This document shows positions 15,981 through 26,391 of a stretch of DNA of 64,000 bases, piece by piece. The notes under the pieces are model-generated. The model had not been told where the DNA came from. It saw only the letters and a list, made by a program, of their open reading frames with translations, and did not search any database. A program made the position numbers and the translations under genes. Source of the DNA: Streptococcus cuniculi. GTDB lineage: Bacteria; Bacillota; Bacilli; Lactobacillales; Streptococcaceae. Position 1 is the stretch's first letter. Each line of letters begins with the position of its first letter. The DNA lies in assembly GCF_004570575.1 (NCBI RefSeq), contig NZ_SPPD01000005.1, positions 1-64,000 on the forward strand, written 5' to 3'.

Positions 15981-18238
15981 TGTCAAAACGCAAACAACAA
16001 TTGTTACGGTATGTTTTAAAGAAACGCCATATTCCGTCACAAAATCGTCGCAGAGTGGGGCAAAGTCTCATTCTGCTGACGGTTTTCATCTTTTTCATCT
16101 TCTTGATTAATTTTGCCATTATTATCGGAACCGATAAAAAATTTGGGGTTGATTTGTCAGAAGGGGCAAGAAAAGTTCACCAGACCGAAGTGACAGTCCA
16201 AGCTAGGCGGGGGACGATTTATGACCGCACGGGTTTACCGATTGCTAAGGATTCGACGACCTATACGGTTTACGCCATTATTGACAAGGAATATGTTTCT
16301 GCTCTGAAAGAGATTTTATATGTTGAACCACGTCAATTTAATCAGGTCGCACAGATTTTTAATAAACATTTGGGACTTGAGACCGATTATGTCATGCAGC
16401 AATTAAACCAGCCAAAACTCAAGCAGGTCTATTTTGGAACATTGGGAAAGAATATTTCCTACAGTACCATGACGGCGATTCAGCAGGAGATGGAAGCGAC
16501 AGGTATAAAAGGGATAGCCTTTAATACCAACCCGGGCCGCCTTTATCCAAATGGGAATTTTGCATCGAGTTTTATTGGATTAGCCAATCTGGTCGAAGAC
16601 GAGAATGATGGTAGCCAGCGCTTGGAAGGTCAACGGGGGCTGGAGTATGCCCTCAATGGTATCTTGGCTGGTCAAGATGGAAAAATTGTTTATGAAAAAG
16701 ATAGTCGCGGACGAATCGTTCCGGGAACAGAAAATGTCAAAGAAGCACGAGTAGATGGTCAGGATATTTATACCACGATTTCGGCGGATCTCCAGCGTTC
16801 CCTTGAAACCAATATGGATATTTTCTTTGGCAAAACCAAAGGAAGATATGTCAATGCGACCCTCGTTGCTGCTAAGACAGGTGAGATTTTAGCCACTACG
16901 CAACGACCGACCTATAACCCAGATACCAAGGAGGGGGTTGACGACAAGGATATGTTGCAACGTTCGCTCCTCTATCAAGAAAACTTTGAGCCTGGTTCTA
17001 CTATGAAGGTTATGACCGTAGCTTCCGCCATTGATAATGGGACGTTTTCACCAAATGAATATTACAACCGATCTGAAATCAAGATTGCCGATGCCACTAT
17101 CCGAGACTGGGACGTCAATGCGGACGACCTATTTGCTCCGCTGAGTTTGACCCACGCCCAAGGTTTTGCTCTTTCAAGTAATGTTGGGATGGTCATTCAG
17201 GAACAAAAAATGGGAGATGAGCGCTGGTTGAACTATCTGGAGAAATTCCGCTTTGGCTACCCAACCCGTTTTGGAATGGAGGGGGAAGAAGCAGGCCTTC
17301 TGCCAGAAGATAATGTGGTGTCTATCGCTATGACCTCCTTCGGTCAAGGGATTCTGGCCACTCAAACCCAGATGTTACGTGGCTTCGGTGCTATTGCTAA
17401 TGATGGCGTCATGCTAGAGCCGAAGTTCATCACAGCTCTCTATGATGGGAATACGGCTTCGGTGCGCCTGTCTCAGCCAGAAGTAGTTGGAAAGCCTGTT
17501 TCAGCCAAAGCTGCTGCGGATACCCGCCAATATATGATTGGGGTCGGAACAGATCCGCAATTCGGAACCTTGCGAGCATCTGATGGTCCTTTGATTCAGG
17601 TAGAGGGTTACAACATTGCTATGAAGTCAGGTACTGCTCAGATTGGTAAGGAAGATGGAACCGGATATCTGGAAGGACCAAACGCCACCATCAACTCTGT
17701 TGTCGCTATGATTCCCGCTGAAGACCCAGAATTTATCATGTATGTGACGGTTCAACAACCAGAAAGCTGGACAAGTGCCTACTGGAAAGATATTTTCAAT
17801 CCAACCCTCAAGGAAGCTATGCAATTAAAGGATAGCCTCAATCTGACGACACCGGCTCCAACTCTTGCCACTGTTTCAAAAGAAACAGAGTATAAGTTGG
17901 GTAAGATTATCGGCAAACAACCAGGAGTGACAGCTGGAATCTTGCGTCAGCAATTGGTGCAACCGATTATTTTGGGAAATGGAGCAGAGATTAAGAAAGT
18001 CTCTGTTGAGACTGGATCAAATATCTTTGCAAATCAGCAGATTTTACTCTTGACAGATCGTTTTACAATGGTGCCTGATATGTATGGCTGGACGAAAGAA
18101 AATGTGGATGTCTTCTCTGAGTGGACAGGAATTGAGATTGAATATAGTGGTTCTGGAACGAAGGCCGTCAGCCAGAATGTTGCAATCGGAAGCGATTTAG
18201 AAAAGACGAAAAAAATAAGAATTAACCTAGGAGACTAA
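15980..18238 (+). CDS. pbp2X: Penicillin-binding protein 2X (septal transpeptidase)
   Basis: This class B transpeptidase cross-links septal peptidoglycan with FtsW and is a main beta-lactam target. The 752-residue protein has a cytoplasmic basic start, one membrane segment ([20 protein letters not shown]), a dimerisation domain, then the catalytic motifs: PGSTMK with Ser340, SSN at 399-401 and KSG with Lys549. These are within a few positions of the known pneumococcal numbering (337, 395, 547). Two C-terminal PASTA domains follow. No mosaic pattern can be judged from one sequence. Confidence 0.97.
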   Translation: MSKRKQQLLRYVLKKRHIPSQNRRRVGQSLILLTVFIFFIFLINFAIIIGTDKKFGVDLSEGARKVHQTEVTVQARRGTIYDRTGLPIAKDSTTYTVYAIIDKEYVSALKEILYVEPRQFNQVAQIFNKHLGLETDYVMQQLNQPKLKQVYFGTLGKNISYSTMTAIQQEMEATGIKGIAFNTNPGRLYPNGNFASSFIGLANLVEDENDGSQRLEGQRGLEYALNGILAGQDGKIVYEKDSRGRIVPGTENVKEARVDGQDIYTTISADLQRSLETNMDIFFGKTKGRYVNATLVAAKTGEILATTQRPTYNPDTKEGVDDKDMLQRSLLYQENFEPGSTMKVMTVASAIDNGTFSPNEYYNRSEIKIADATIRDWDVNADDLFAPLSLTHAQGFALSSNVGMVIQEQKMGDERWLNYLEKFRFGYPTRFGMEGEEAGLLPEDNVVSIAMTSFGQGILATQTQMLRGFGAIANDGVMLEPKFITALYDGNTASVRLSQPEVVGKPVSAKAAADTRQYMIGVGTDPQFGTLRASDGPLIQVEGYNIAMKSGTAQIGKEDGTGYLEGPNATINSVVAMIPAEDPEFIMYVTVQQPESWTSAYWKDIFNPTLKEAMQLKDSLNLTTPAPTLATVSKETEYKLGKIIGKQPGVTAGILRQQLVQPIILGNGAEIKKVSVETGSNIFANQQILLLTDRFTMVPDMYGWTKENVDVFSEWTGIEIEYSGSGTKAVSQNVAIGSDLEKTKKIRINLGD

Positions 18239-18239
18239 T

Positions 18240-19238
18240 ATGTATTCTGTAATCATAGCAGGACTGGTAGCCTTTGTGGCGACTGTCCTATTGATTCCAA
18301 GATTTATCAGATTTTACCAAGCAAAGCGCATCGAGGGGCAACAGACCCACGAAGATGTCAAGCAACATCAGTTTAAAGCAGGAACCCCAACTATGGGAGG
18401 AACAGTCTTTCTGGCTGTTGCCATTGTGGTGACCTTCTTTGTTGCCCTATTTTCAAATAGACTGACCGGGGCGGTTCTTGCCATTCTCTTCATCCTCTTG
18501 CTATATGGAATTATCGGCTTTTTGGATGATTTTTTAAAGATTTTTCGCAAGGTTAATGAAGGGCTGAATCCTAAGCAAAAATTAGCCTTGCAGCTTCTAG
18601 GCGGGGCTGTCTTTTATCTCGTTCACATGCAGGGGACAGGAAATGGTACGCTAAATGTACTGGGCTATCCGCTTCATCTAGGGATTTTCTATGTCGGCTT
18701 TGTTCTTTTTTGGTTGGTTGGTTTTTCCAATGCGGTCAATCTGACAGATGGGATTGACGGGTTGGCTTCAATTTCAGTGGTGATTAGCTTGTCAGCTTAC
18801 GCAGTCATTGCCCTTGTGGATAGTAAATTGGATATTTTATTGGTCTGTGTGACCATGATTGGAGCCTTGCTCGGATTTTTCTATTACAATCACAAACCAG
18901 CGAAAATCTTCATGGGAGATGTGGGGAGCTTAGCGCTCGGAGGAATGCTCGCGACCATTTCCATTGCCCTTCACCAAGAATGGACCCTGCTCTTGATTGG
19001 CTTGGTCTATGTGGTGGAGACCTCTTCTGTCATGCTTCAAGTCAGCTATTTCAAATACACCAAGAAAAGGTTTGGCGAAGGCAAACGCATTTTCCGCATG
19101 ACCCCCTTCCATCATCATTTGGAATTGGGTGGTCTAACTGGTCATGGTGAACAATGGAGCGAATGGACGGTCGATTTCTTCTTATGGGGAGTTGGGCTCA
19201 TCATGAGTTTACTGACTCTTGCCATCTTATATCTGTAA
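18240..19238 (+). CDS. mraY: Phospho-N-acetylmuramoyl-pentapeptide transferase
   Basis: MraY transfers phospho-MurNAc-pentapeptide to undecaprenyl phosphate, the first membrane step of peptidoglycan synthesis. The 332-residue protein has about ten membrane segments. Visible family motifs are GTPTMGG (about 49-55), FLDDFLK (98-104), [13 protein letters not shown] (about 163-175) and the cytoplasmic [12 protein letters not shown]. It begins one base after pbp2X ends and closes the operon, followed by a terminator. Confidence 0.97.
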   Translation: MYSVIIAGLVAFVATVLLIPRFIRFYQAKRIEGQQTHEDVKQHQFKAGTPTMGGTVFLAVAIVVTFFVALFSNRLTGAVLAILFILLLYGIIGFLDDFLKIFRKVNEGLNPKQKLALQLLGGAVFYLVHMQGTGNGTLNVLGYPLHLGIFYVGFVLFWLVGFSNAVNLTDGIDGLASISVVISLSAYAVIALVDSKLDILLVCVTMIGALLGFFYYNHKPAKIFMGDVGSLALGGMLATISIALHQEWTLLLIGLVYVVETSSVMLQVSYFKYTKKRFGEGKRIFRMTPFHHHLELGGLTGHGEQWSEWTVDFFLWGVGLIMSLLTLAILYL

Positions 19239-19253
19239 TCTTTCGTGAGTATC

Positions 19254-19280
19254 AAACAGCAGTCAAATGCTGTTTTTTTT
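19254..19280 (+). terminator. Terminator after mraY
   Basis: AAACAGCA and TGCTGTTT form an 8-bp stem with a six-base loop, followed by five more T. A TATAAT for the next gene starts three bases later at 19283. Confidence 0.8.
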
Positions 19281-19314
19281 GTTATAATAAAGGGAAGTAG
19301 AAAAAGAGGATACT

Positions 19315-20658
19315 ATGAAATTTACAGAATTTACCTTAAAACCTTATATTCAGGAAGCATTGAAGGAGATAGGCTTTGTCACGGCGACAGAAGTTCAGGA
19401 ACGTTTGATTCCGATTGTCTTGTCAGGGCGTGATTTGGTCGGGGAATCAAAGACAGGATCTGGAAAGACCCACACGTTTTTGATTCCGATTTTCCAGCAG
19501 TTGCAAGAAGAAGTCGAACAGGTGCAGGCAGTGATTACCGCACCGTCGCGTGAGTTGGCAACGCAGATTTACCAGGCGGCGCGTCAAATAGCCATGTGTT
19601 CCAGTAGGGAAATTCGTGTGGTCAACTATGTCGGAGGAACGGACAAACAGCGCCAGATTGACAAGTTGCAGACTAGTCAACCCCACATCGTCGTTGGAAC
19701 CCCAGGCCGTATCTATGACCTCGTCAAATCAGGTGATTTGGCTATTCACAAGGCGACAACCTTTGTAGTTGATGAGGCAGACATGACCCTGGACATGGGC
19801 TTTTTGGAAACGGTGGACCGCATCGCGTCTAGCCTGCCCAAGAATTTGCAGTTTCTCGTCTTTTCAGCTACCATTCCGCAGAAATTGCAACCATTTTTGA
19901 AAAAGTATCTGACCAATCCTGTCATCGAACAGATTAAGACGCAGACGGTGATTTCAGATATGATTGATAATTGGCTTATTTCCACCAAGGGACGGGATAA
20001 AAATGCCCTCATTTTGGAAGTTACCAAGCTCATGCAGCCTTATTTGGCTATGATTTTTGTCAATACCAAGACGCGGGCTGATGAATTGTACAGCTATTTG
20101 AGCGCAAATGGCTTGCGGGTAGCGAAGATTCATGGAGATATTCCACCGCGGGAACGCAAACGGATCATGAATCAGGTCAAGAATCTGGAATTTGAATATA
20201 TTGTTGCGACAGACTTGGCTGCGCGAGGGATTGATATTGAGGGGGTCAGCCATGTCATCAACGATGCCATTCCGCAGGACTTGTCCTTCTTTGTCCATCG
20301 TGTCGGACGGACAGGGCGCAATGGTCTAGCAGGTACAGCGATTACTCTCTATCAACCGAGTGATGATGCCGATATTCGCGAGCTTGAAAAACTCAATATC
20401 CGCTTTGTTCCAAAGATGATTAAGGATGGGGAGTTCCAAGATACCTATGACCGTGACCGCCGTGTCAACCGGGAGAAATCAAGGGAGAAATTGGACCTTG
20501 AGATGATTGGTCTGGTAAAGAAGAAAAAGAAAAAAATCAAGCCGGGCTACAAGAAGAAGATTCAGTGGGCTGTCGATGAAAAACGGCGCAAGACGAAGCG
20601 GATTGAGAATCGGGCAAAGGGACGGGCAGAGCGAAAAGCCAAACGCCAGACCTTCTAG
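19315..20658 (+). CDS. DEAD-box RNA helicase, CshB-like
   Basis: This is an ATP-dependent RNA helicase of 447 residues. Motifs in order: Q motif region (EFTLKPYIQEAL), Walker A ESKTGSGKTHTF (about 43-54), PSRELATQ, TPGRIYDL, DEAD box VVDEADMTLDMGF (about 148-160), SAT (FSATIP), and in domain two ARGIDIEGV and HRVGRTGRNGLAG. A C-terminal basic tail rich in Lys and Arg (from about 400) fits RNA binding. CshB-type helicases act in ribosome assembly or cold adaptation; the precise role here is inferred from the family. Confidence 0.93.
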   Translation: MKFTEFTLKPYIQEALKEIGFVTATEVQERLIPIVLSGRDLVGESKTGSGKTHTFLIPIFQQLQEEVEQVQAVITAPSRELATQIYQAARQIAMCSSREIRVVNYVGGTDKQRQIDKLQTSQPHIVVGTPGRIYDLVKSGDLAIHKATTFVVDEADMTLDMGFLETVDRIASSLPKNLQFLVFSATIPQKLQPFLKKYLTNPVIEQIKTQTVISDMIDNWLISTKGRDKNALILEVTKLMQPYLAMIFVNTKTRADELYSYLSANGLRVAKIHGDIPPRERKRIMNQVKNLEFEYIVATDLAARGIDIEGVSHVINDAIPQDLSFFVHRVGRTGRNGLAGTAITLYQPSDDADIRELEKLNIRFVPKMIKDGEFQDTYDRDRRVNREKSREKLDLEMIGLVKKKKKKIKPGYKKKIQWAVDEKRRKTKRIENRAKGRAERKAKRQTF

Positions 20659-20686
20659 GCTGATGGAAAGATAAATAGGAAAACAG

Positions 20687-20911
20687 ATGTTACAAACGAT
20701 ATTAGGTCTTTATGTGAAGAGCCTGTTGATTGCAGCAGTCGTGGTGGTTTTTCTCAGCATTGGCTGGTTTTTACTCCGTCTGGTGAAGAAAAAAGACAAG
20801 ACCATCCAAGAACGCCAAGAGGTTCTCTTTGATTTGTTGATTATCAATGTGATGACCATCCCCATTTTGTCTTTTGGGATTGTGGGCATTTTACTCATGT
20901 TAAGAGTATAA
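20687..20911 (+). CDS. Small two-segment membrane protein (DUF4059)
   Basis: This 74-residue protein has hydrophobic segments at about 8-30 and 47-72, separated by a charged loop (VKKKDKTIQERQEV). It matches the DUF4059 proteins found just upstream of trxB in streptococci. It starts 28 bases after the helicase and ends 16 bases before trxB, so it may be co-transcribed. Function unknown. Confidence 0.8.
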   Translation: MLQTILGLYVKSLLIAAVVVVFLSIGWFLLRLVKKKDKTIQERQEVLFDLLIINVMTIPILSFGIVGILLMLRV

Positions 20912-20927
20912 GAAAGAAGGAAGAAAG

Positions 20928-21845
20928 ATGTACGATACCATTATTATTGGATCAGGTCCTGCTGGAATGACCGCAGCTTTATATGCTGCACGTAGCAATC
21001 TAAAAGTTGCCCTTTTAGAACGAGGCATTTACGGTGGTCAGATGAACAACACCGCAGAGATCGAAAACTATCCGGGCTATGACCATATCAGTGGCCCTGA
21101 ATTAGCTGAAAAAATGTTTGCGCCACTCGATAAATTTGGGGTAGAACACCTCTTTGGTCAGGTGGTGCGCGTGGAGACAGATGGTCCTGTCAAACGGGTG
21201 ATGACAGAAGATGAAACCTTAGAAGCTCATACTGTTGTGCTTGCCATGGGGGCAAAACACCGCTTGTTGGGAGTGCCTGGAGAAGATACCTATAATAGCC
21301 GGGGAGTTTCTTACTGCGCGGTCTGTGATGGTGCTTTCTTCCGTGGTCAAGACTTGCTAGTTGTGGGTGGTGGCGATTCTGCTGTTGAAGAGGCGCTCTT
21401 TTTGACCCAGTTTGCGAATACCGTGACCATCGTGCACCGCCGTGATGAGTTGCGTGCCCAAAAGATCATTCAAGAACGCGCCTTTGCCAATGACAAAATC
21501 CGCTTCATCTGGGATAGTGTGGTCGAAGAAATTAAGGGAGATGACATCAAGGTGCAGGAAGTTTTGATTAAGAATGTCAAGACAGGTCAAGTAACAGCTC
21601 ATGCTTTTGGCGGTGTCTTCATCTATGTAGGGCTTGATCCGATGACAGATGCAGTCGCAGATCTAGGCGTTACCGATGAGCAGGGCTGGGTGGTGACCGA
21701 TGAGCAAATGGCGACCAGCCAAGCGGGTATCTTTGCTATCGGTGATATTCGTCAAAAACAATTGCGCCAAATCACGACTGCGGTCGGTGACGGAGCAATC
21801 GCTGGTCAGCAGGTTTACCACTACATCACTGAGCATGTGAACTAA
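20928..21845 (+). CDS. trxB: Thioredoxin-disulfide reductase
   Basis: TrxB passes electrons from NADPH through FAD to thioredoxin. The 305-residue length is standard. The FAD motif is GSGPAGMTAALYAARS (about 8-23), the redox-active pair is CAVC with Cys130 and Cys133, the NADPH motif is VVGGGDSAVEEALFL, and the C-terminal FAD motif is GIFAIGDIR. AGAAGGAAG precedes the ATG. Confidence 0.96.
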   Translation: MYDTIIIGSGPAGMTAALYAARSNLKVALLERGIYGGQMNNTAEIENYPGYDHISGPELAEKMFAPLDKFGVEHLFGQVVRVETDGPVKRVMTEDETLEAHTVVLAMGAKHRLLGVPGEDTYNSRGVSYCAVCDGAFFRGQDLLVVGGGDSAVEEALFLTQFANTVTIVHRRDELRAQKIIQERAFANDKIRFIWDSVVEEIKGDDIKVQEVLIKNVKTGQVTAHAFGGVFIYVGLDPMTDAVADLGVTDEQGWVVTDEQMATSQAGIFAIGDIRQKQLRQITTAVGDGAIAGQQVYHYITEHVN

Positions 21846-21854
21846 GGAGAAGCT

Positions 21855-22391
21855 ATGTTTCATATCAATGATATTCAGAAAAAATCAGACGGTATTTCCT
21901 TTGAAGAAACCTTCCAACTCTCTGATGAGTTAATGGCACGCAATGCAGATATTCTAGCGGTTTCGCCGATTAAGGTAGCCGGTCGGGTCAGCTTTGAAGC
22001 AGGATTCTACCTCTTAAATTATCAAATGACCTACGATATTACCCTCGCCTCCAGTCGTTCGATGAAACCTGTCGTACTCTCAGAAACCCTCCCTGTCCAT
22101 GAAATTTTCGTGGCAGATGAGCAGGCCTTGAAAGACCAAGACATGGTTGAAGAAGACTTGGTGCTTGTCGTAGAAGAGGATATGATCGTTCTTTCAGAAA
22201 GCGTGGCGGATAATATTCTCTTGCATATTCCGCTCAAGGTCCTAGCACCAGAGGAAGAAGCAGGACAGGATCTGCCGTCAGGCAATCATTGGGCCTTGCT
22301 GACAGAAGAGGACTATGTAGCTGCAACTCAAAAGAATAAGGAAGCGAACAGCCCCTTTGCCCAATTACAAGGACTTTTTGAGGAAGAATGA
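21855..22391 (+). CDS. YceD/DUF177-family protein
   Basis: This 178-residue soluble acidic protein matches YceD/DUF177, linked to 23S rRNA accumulation and usually next to rpmF in other bacteria. Recognisable features are the N-terminal ISFEETFQL, the middle VSFEAGFYLLNYQMTYDITLASSR, and the acidic VEEDLVLVVEEDMIVL. Here it follows trxB by 9 bases and rpmF is absent. The exact role is unproven in streptococci. Confidence 0.82.
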   Translation: MFHINDIQKKSDGISFEETFQLSDELMARNADILAVSPIKVAGRVSFEAGFYLLNYQMTYDITLASSRSMKPVVLSETLPVHEIFVADEQALKDQDMVEEDLVLVVEEDMIVLSESVADNILLHIPLKVLAPEEEAGQDLPSGNHWALLTEEDYVAATQKNKEANSPFAQLQGLFEEE

Positions 22392-22415
22392 AATTGACAG
22401 AAAATTGGAAAAATC

Positions 22416-22444
22416 TTGTCAATAGGGCGATTTCATTGTATAAT
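22416..22444 (+). promoter_or_regulatory. SigA promoter of gnd-ritR
   Basis: TTGTCA (22416-22421) and TATAAT (22439-22444) are separated by 17 bp, giving a leader of about 28 nt to the gnd start. Confidence 0.75.
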
Positions 22445-22478
22445 GAAAGGGATATTAAGAAATAGGAGTAGAACATTC

Positions 22479-23903
22479 ATGACAAAAGCAAATTTTGGTG
22501 TTGTAGGGATGGCTGTTATGGGGCGCAACCTTGCGCTTAACGTAGAATCAAGAGGATATACTGTTGCGATTTACAACCGTTCAGCAGATAAGACGGAAGA
22601 TGTTGTTGCAAGCAATCCTGGTAAAAAGTTACTTCCAAGCTATGATGTAGAAAGTTTTGTACAATCCATTGAAACACCACGCCGGATCATGCTTATGGTG
22701 CAGGCAGGTCCCGGTACAGATGCGACCATCCAAGCCTTATTGCCACACCTTGATAAAGGAGACATCTTGATTGATGGTGGAAATACTTTCTATGAAGATA
22801 CCATCCGTCGCTCGAAAGAACTTGCAAATTCAGGGATCAACTTTATCGGCACAGGGGTTTCTGGTGGTGAAAAGGGAGCGCTTGAGGGACCGTCTATTAT
22901 GCCGGGGGGACAAAAGGAAGCCTATGACTTAGTAGCAGATGTTTTGGAAGAAATTTCTGCCAAAGCTCCTGAAGATGGTGCGCCATGTGTGACCTATATC
23001 GGACCAGACGGTGCAGGCCACTACGTGAAAATGGTTCACAATGGGATTGAATATGGTGATATGCAGTTGATCGCAGAAAGTTATGATCTGATGCAGCACT
23101 TGCTCGGTCTTTCTGTGGATGAAATGGCAGACATCTTTACTGAATGGAATAAGGGTGAGCTTGATAGCTACTTGATTGAAATTACAGCAGATATCTTGAA
23201 ACGTAAGGATGATGAAGGTCAAGAAGGCCCGATCGTTGACTATATCCTTGATGCCGCTGGAAACAAGGGAACGGGTAAATGGACGAGCCAATCCTCACTC
23301 GATTTGGGTGTACCATTGTCCTTGATTACCGAGTCTGTATTTGCCCGCTATATCTCAACCTACAAAGAAGAGCGTGTACATGCTAGCAAGATCTTGCCAA
23401 AACCAGCAGCATTTAACTATGAGGGAGACAAGGAGGAGTTGATCGAGAAAATCCGTCAAGCCCTTTACTTCTCAAAAATCATGTCTTACGCCCAAGGCTT
23501 TGCTCAATTGCGCGTAGCATCTAAGGAAAACAACTGGAACTTGCCATTTGGTGAAATCGCGAAAATTTGGCGTGCTGGCTGTATCATCCGTGCTCGTTTC
23601 TTGCAAAAGATTACGGATGCTTACGGACGTGATGAGGATCTTGCAAATCTCCTCTTGGACGAATACTTCCTTGATGTAACAGCCAAATACCAACAAGCTG
23701 TTCGTGATGTGGTAACCTTGGCGGTACAAGCAGGGGTTCCTGTTCCAACATTCTCAGCAGCGATTACCTACTTTGACAGCTACCGTGCTGAAAACCTACC
23801 AGCTAACCTGATTCAGGCACAACGTGACTACTTCGGAGCGCACACCTATGAGCGCAAAGATAAAGAAGGAATCTTCCATTACTCATGGTATGATGAAAAA
23901 TAA
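22479..23903 (+). CDS. gnd: 6-phosphogluconate dehydrogenase, decarboxylating
   Basis: Gnd converts 6-phosphogluconate and NADP+ to ribulose 5-phosphate, CO2 and NADPH in the oxidative pentose phosphate pathway. The 474-residue protein starts [20 protein letters not shown], a Rossmann nucleotide site, and contains [19 protein letters not shown] and [19 protein letters not shown] with the catalytic Lys and Asn. Start: ATG 22479 behind AGGAG; a longer frame from 22416 would start inside the promoter. It is co-transcribed with the redox regulator ritR, 3 bases downstream. Confidence 0.97.
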   Translation: MTKANFGVVGMAVMGRNLALNVESRGYTVAIYNRSADKTEDVVASNPGKKLLPSYDVESFVQSIETPRRIMLMVQAGPGTDATIQALLPHLDKGDILIDGGNTFYEDTIRRSKELANSGINFIGTGVSGGEKGALEGPSIMPGGQKEAYDLVADVLEEISAKAPEDGAPCVTYIGPDGAGHYVKMVHNGIEYGDMQLIAESYDLMQHLLGLSVDEMADIFTEWNKGELDSYLIEITADILKRKDDEGQEGPIVDYILDAAGNKGTGKWTSQSSLDLGVPLSLITESVFARYISTYKEERVHASKILPKPAAFNYEGDKEELIEKIRQALYFSKIMSYAQGFAQLRVASKENNWNLPFGEIAKIWRAGCIIRARFLQKITDAYGRDEDLANLLLDEYFLDVTAKYQQAVRDVVTLAVQAGVPVPTFSAAITYFDSYRAENLPANLIQAQRDYFGAHTYERKDKEGIFHYSWYDEK

Positions 23904-23906
23904 TCT

Positions 23907-24599
23907 ATGGTAAAAAAAATCTTAATTGCAGGCCGCGAGCGCAATCTATCTCACTTTGTGTCTATGGAGTTGCAAAAAAAAGACTACTTGGTCGACTATA
24001 CTTCTACGGGAAAAGAAGCGCTTCAGCTTGCCCATGAGACTGATTTTGATTTGATTCTCATGAGCTTTCAGCTGTCGGATATGTCTAGCCAAGATTTGGC
24101 GGCAGAACTGATAAAAATCAAGCCGACAACTGTCATGATTGTGGTGGTAGATAGTGAGGATGCGGCAACCTACGGTGCTGAAATTCAGCGCTATGCGGTT
24201 TCCTACATCATCAAACCCTTTGTCATCAGCGACTTGGTCGATCAGGTGGCCTCTATCTTTAGAGGGCGGGATTATATCGACGAGCATTGTAAGCAGGTCA
24301 AGCTCCAAGCGGCCTACCGTGATTTGAACATTGATTTTCAAAATCGAACGGTCACCCGTGGACCTGAGTTGATTAACCTGACCCACCGTGAGTATGACCT
24401 CCTTGCGACCTTGATGAACAGTCAAGAAACCTTGACGCGGGAGCAGCTCTTGGATCGGGTTTGGAAATACGAAGCAGGCGCTGAGACCAATGTTGTCGAT
24501 GTCTATATCCGCTATCTGCGTGGGAAATTAGACTTACCTAGTCAAGAATCCTATATCAAAACCGTCCGTGGCGTAGGCTACGCCATGCGGGAAGAATAA
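23907..24599 (+). CDS. ritR: Orphan OmpR-type response regulator, RitR-like
   Basis: In pneumococcus RitR represses iron uptake and lies directly after gnd, as here. The 230-residue protein has a receiver (1-118), a linker helix and a winged-helix DNA domain (LTHREYDLLATLM, VDVYIRYLRGKL, TVRGVGYAMREE). The receiver is degenerate: the phospho-acceptor position holds Ser53 (LILMSFQ) where active regulators have Asp, and the acidic pocket near residue 10 is GRER. Lys103 remains. Cys128, the redox-sensing residue in pneumococcal RitR, is present in the linker (DEHCKQ). It is therefore probably controlled by oxidation rather than phosphorylation. No kinase gene adjoins it. Confidence 0.88.
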   Translation: MVKKILIAGRERNLSHFVSMELQKKDYLVDYTSTGKEALQLAHETDFDLILMSFQLSDMSSQDLAAELIKIKPTTVMIVVVDSEDAATYGAEIQRYAVSYIIKPFVISDLVDQVASIFRGRDYIDEHCKQVKLQAAYRDLNIDFQNRTVTRGPELINLTHREYDLLATLMNSQETLTREQLLDRVWKYEAGAETNVVDVYIRYLRGKLDLPSQESYIKTVRGVGYAMREE

Positions 24600-24602
24600 C
24601 AT

Positions 24603-24653
24603 AAAAAGAGTGAGATGCAGTGCTTCCCTAGCCGTGCATATTCTCACTTTTTT
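24603..24653 (+). terminator. Terminator after ritR
   Basis: AGTGAGA (24609-24615) pairs with TCTCACT (24642-24648), with an inner TGCA pairing, and a T-run follows. Confidence 0.75.
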
Positions 24654-24705
24654 GTTGAGTTTAAGCAATCAATATGGTTCCTAGATAAGAAGGCAAAAAA
24701 GAAAT

Positions 24706-24885
24706 TATGCTCTATAAAAATCAAAATCTGATTCGCTTTCACAATTGAGAATGGCGGAAGGCTGGAGATAAGGCTAGCAAGGCTAGCTTCCTCGAAACCT
24801 CGAGTATAACTTAGGTTAGCTGAGGATTATTAGATACTCCCTATTTCCAACCTCTAACAGTCTTCCAGACTATTGGAATGATAGG
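24706..24885. repeat. Degenerate repeat mosaic upstream of the AI-2E-family gene
   Basis: TATGCTCTATAAAAATCAAAA (about 24707-24727) resembles the outer arm of R2 copy a. Small hairpins follow (GCTAGCAAGGCTAGC, CTCGAAACCTCGAG). 24838-24880 repeats the R1 tail (TTTCCAACCTC...CAGTCTTCCAGACTATTGG). No gene is seen between 24600 and 25026. Confidence 0.45.
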
Positions 24886-25026
24886 TAAAATATTATAGTA
24901 TGTGTAAATCTCTTTTCTCGTGTAAGGGCATATCTTTTTTGGTAGAATGATAGGGCTACTATTTTCTGACTTTTTCTCTCAATTATGTTATCATATGTAG
25001 AGTTAGAATGAAAAGGAGATGAGAAG

Positions 25027-26160
25027 ATGGAGAAAAGTTCGTTTAAAGAGAAGCTCTTGCTGATTAGTTTTGCGTCTGTGGTCTTGCTTGCGGTATTGAA
25101 TTATCCAGATATTTATAGTACGCTCAAGGTCTTGTTGTCCAGTATGAATGCCTTGTTTATCGGGGCGATTTTTGCCTTTATTTTGAACGTTCCGATGAAG
25201 AAGTTGGAAGATGTGATTGAAAGGGTACCTATCTTGCGAAAAAGCAAGCGGTCTTTAGCAATTGTTGGAGTGTTGATTATTTTTGTGCTGATTGTGACAG
25301 GGGTAGTGGTGATTGTCCTCCCGACCTTGGTATCAACGGTGTCTGAGTTGGTATCGGTGACCAATCAAGCCATTCCTAAGTTGATTCGGACCTTACAGGA
25401 TAGTGGCTTCTTGTCTAGTAAATTAGGCAGTCGCTTGAACAGCTATGTGAGCCAGTTTACAGATTGGTCGAAGCTGTCAGGTTTTGCGACGGCTTTCCTT
25501 GCGGGACTAGCTACTAATGTGACAGGCATCTTTTCAAATGTTTTAACCTTGGTCATGGCCTTCTTTTTCACCTTGAGCATTCTTGGGAGCAAGGAGCATT
25601 TACAGAGCATGGTGGATAAGCTCCTCCGTGCGACTTTCTCAGAAAAAGTGGTGCGGGTCATTGCCTATATTGGTGAAGTCATCATTGAGACCTATGATCG
25701 CTTCTTGATGAGCCAGATTGTAGAAGCGGTCATCATCGGTGTGTTGGTCTTTGTCAGCTACTCGCTTTTTTCCATTCCTTATGCTGGAATGGCAGGGATT
25801 TTATCAGGGGTCCTATCCTTTGTCCCTTACATTGGTCCTCTTTCTGCTTGTATCATCAGTGCCCTCTTTATATCGGTGCAAAATCCTTGGTTGGCCTTGT
25901 GGTCCATCGTCTTGTTCCAGATTCTCCAGTTGATTGAGGGGAATGTCATCTATCCTCGTGTAGTGGGACAATCTGTTGGTTTGCCAACGCTTTTCACCTT
26001 GGCTGCAGCCTTAATCGGTGGGAATTTATTTGGTTTGCTGGGCATGGTCTTCTTTACACCCATTTTTGCAGTCATTTATCGCTTGGTGCGGGAATGGACT
26101 TACGCACGGCTTGAAAAGAAACAGAAGTTGCACATCGATACTGATCGAGAGCAGGACTAG
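25027..26160 (+). CDS. AI-2E/PerM-family membrane permease
   Basis: This 377-residue integral membrane protein has about seven to eight hydrophobic segments. The AI-2E/PerM family pattern is clear: two N-terminal segments, a long middle region (SELVSVTNQAIPKLIRTLQD), then VEAVIIGVLVFVSYSLFSIPYAG and a C-terminal part with FVPYIGPLSACI and EGNVIYPRVVGQSVGLP. Members include exporters and Na+/H+ antiporter-like proteins; the substrate here is unknown. It stands alone, with AAAAGGAG before the ATG and a charged C-terminal tail. Confidence 0.88.
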   Translation: MEKSSFKEKLLLISFASVVLLAVLNYPDIYSTLKVLLSSMNALFIGAIFAFILNVPMKKLEDVIERVPILRKSKRSLAIVGVLIIFVLIVTGVVVIVLPTLVSTVSELVSVTNQAIPKLIRTLQDSGFLSSKLGSRLNSYVSQFTDWSKLSGFATAFLAGLATNVTGIFSNVLTLVMAFFFTLSILGSKEHLQSMVDKLLRATFSEKVVRVIAYIGEVIIETYDRFLMSQIVEAVIIGVLVFVSYSLFSIPYAGMAGILSGVLSFVPYIGPLSACIISALFISVQNPWLALWSIVLFQILQLIEGNVIYPRVVGQSVGLPTLFTLAAALIGGNLFGLLGMVFFTPIFAVIYRLVREWTYARLEKKQKLHIDTDREQD

Positions 26161-26190
26161 TTCTGCTCTTTTCTTTTGCGCTACTCCAAT

Positions 26191-26391
26191 CACGCCAAAC
26201 GCATGAAGAAAACTTCGTTTTCAGAAATCATATTTTCAATATTAACATCAGTTTTTTATTGAAAAAAGTGATATAATAGCTTTGAAAATGAAGGATTACC
26301 CCTGTTAAAGTGTAAGTTTTATGGAAATATTTTGAAAAAATGCATGTAACTAGAAAATAGTTGCATGCATTTTCTTCATGCGTACGGCGTG
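26191..26391. mobile_element. Repeat family R3, copy a (MITE-like, 9-bp target duplication)
   Basis: The left end CACGCCAAACGCATGAAGAA and the right end (inverse CACGCCGTACGCATGAAGAA) match at 18 of 20 positions. Identical TACTCCAAT sequences flank it at 26182-26190 and 26392-26400, consistent with a 9-bp target duplication. CACGC follows the right flank too, so a 14-bp direct repeat is an alternative reading. The 201-bp interior has no gene, a further inner inverted pair (TGCATG...) and a TATAAT. Confidence 0.7.
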
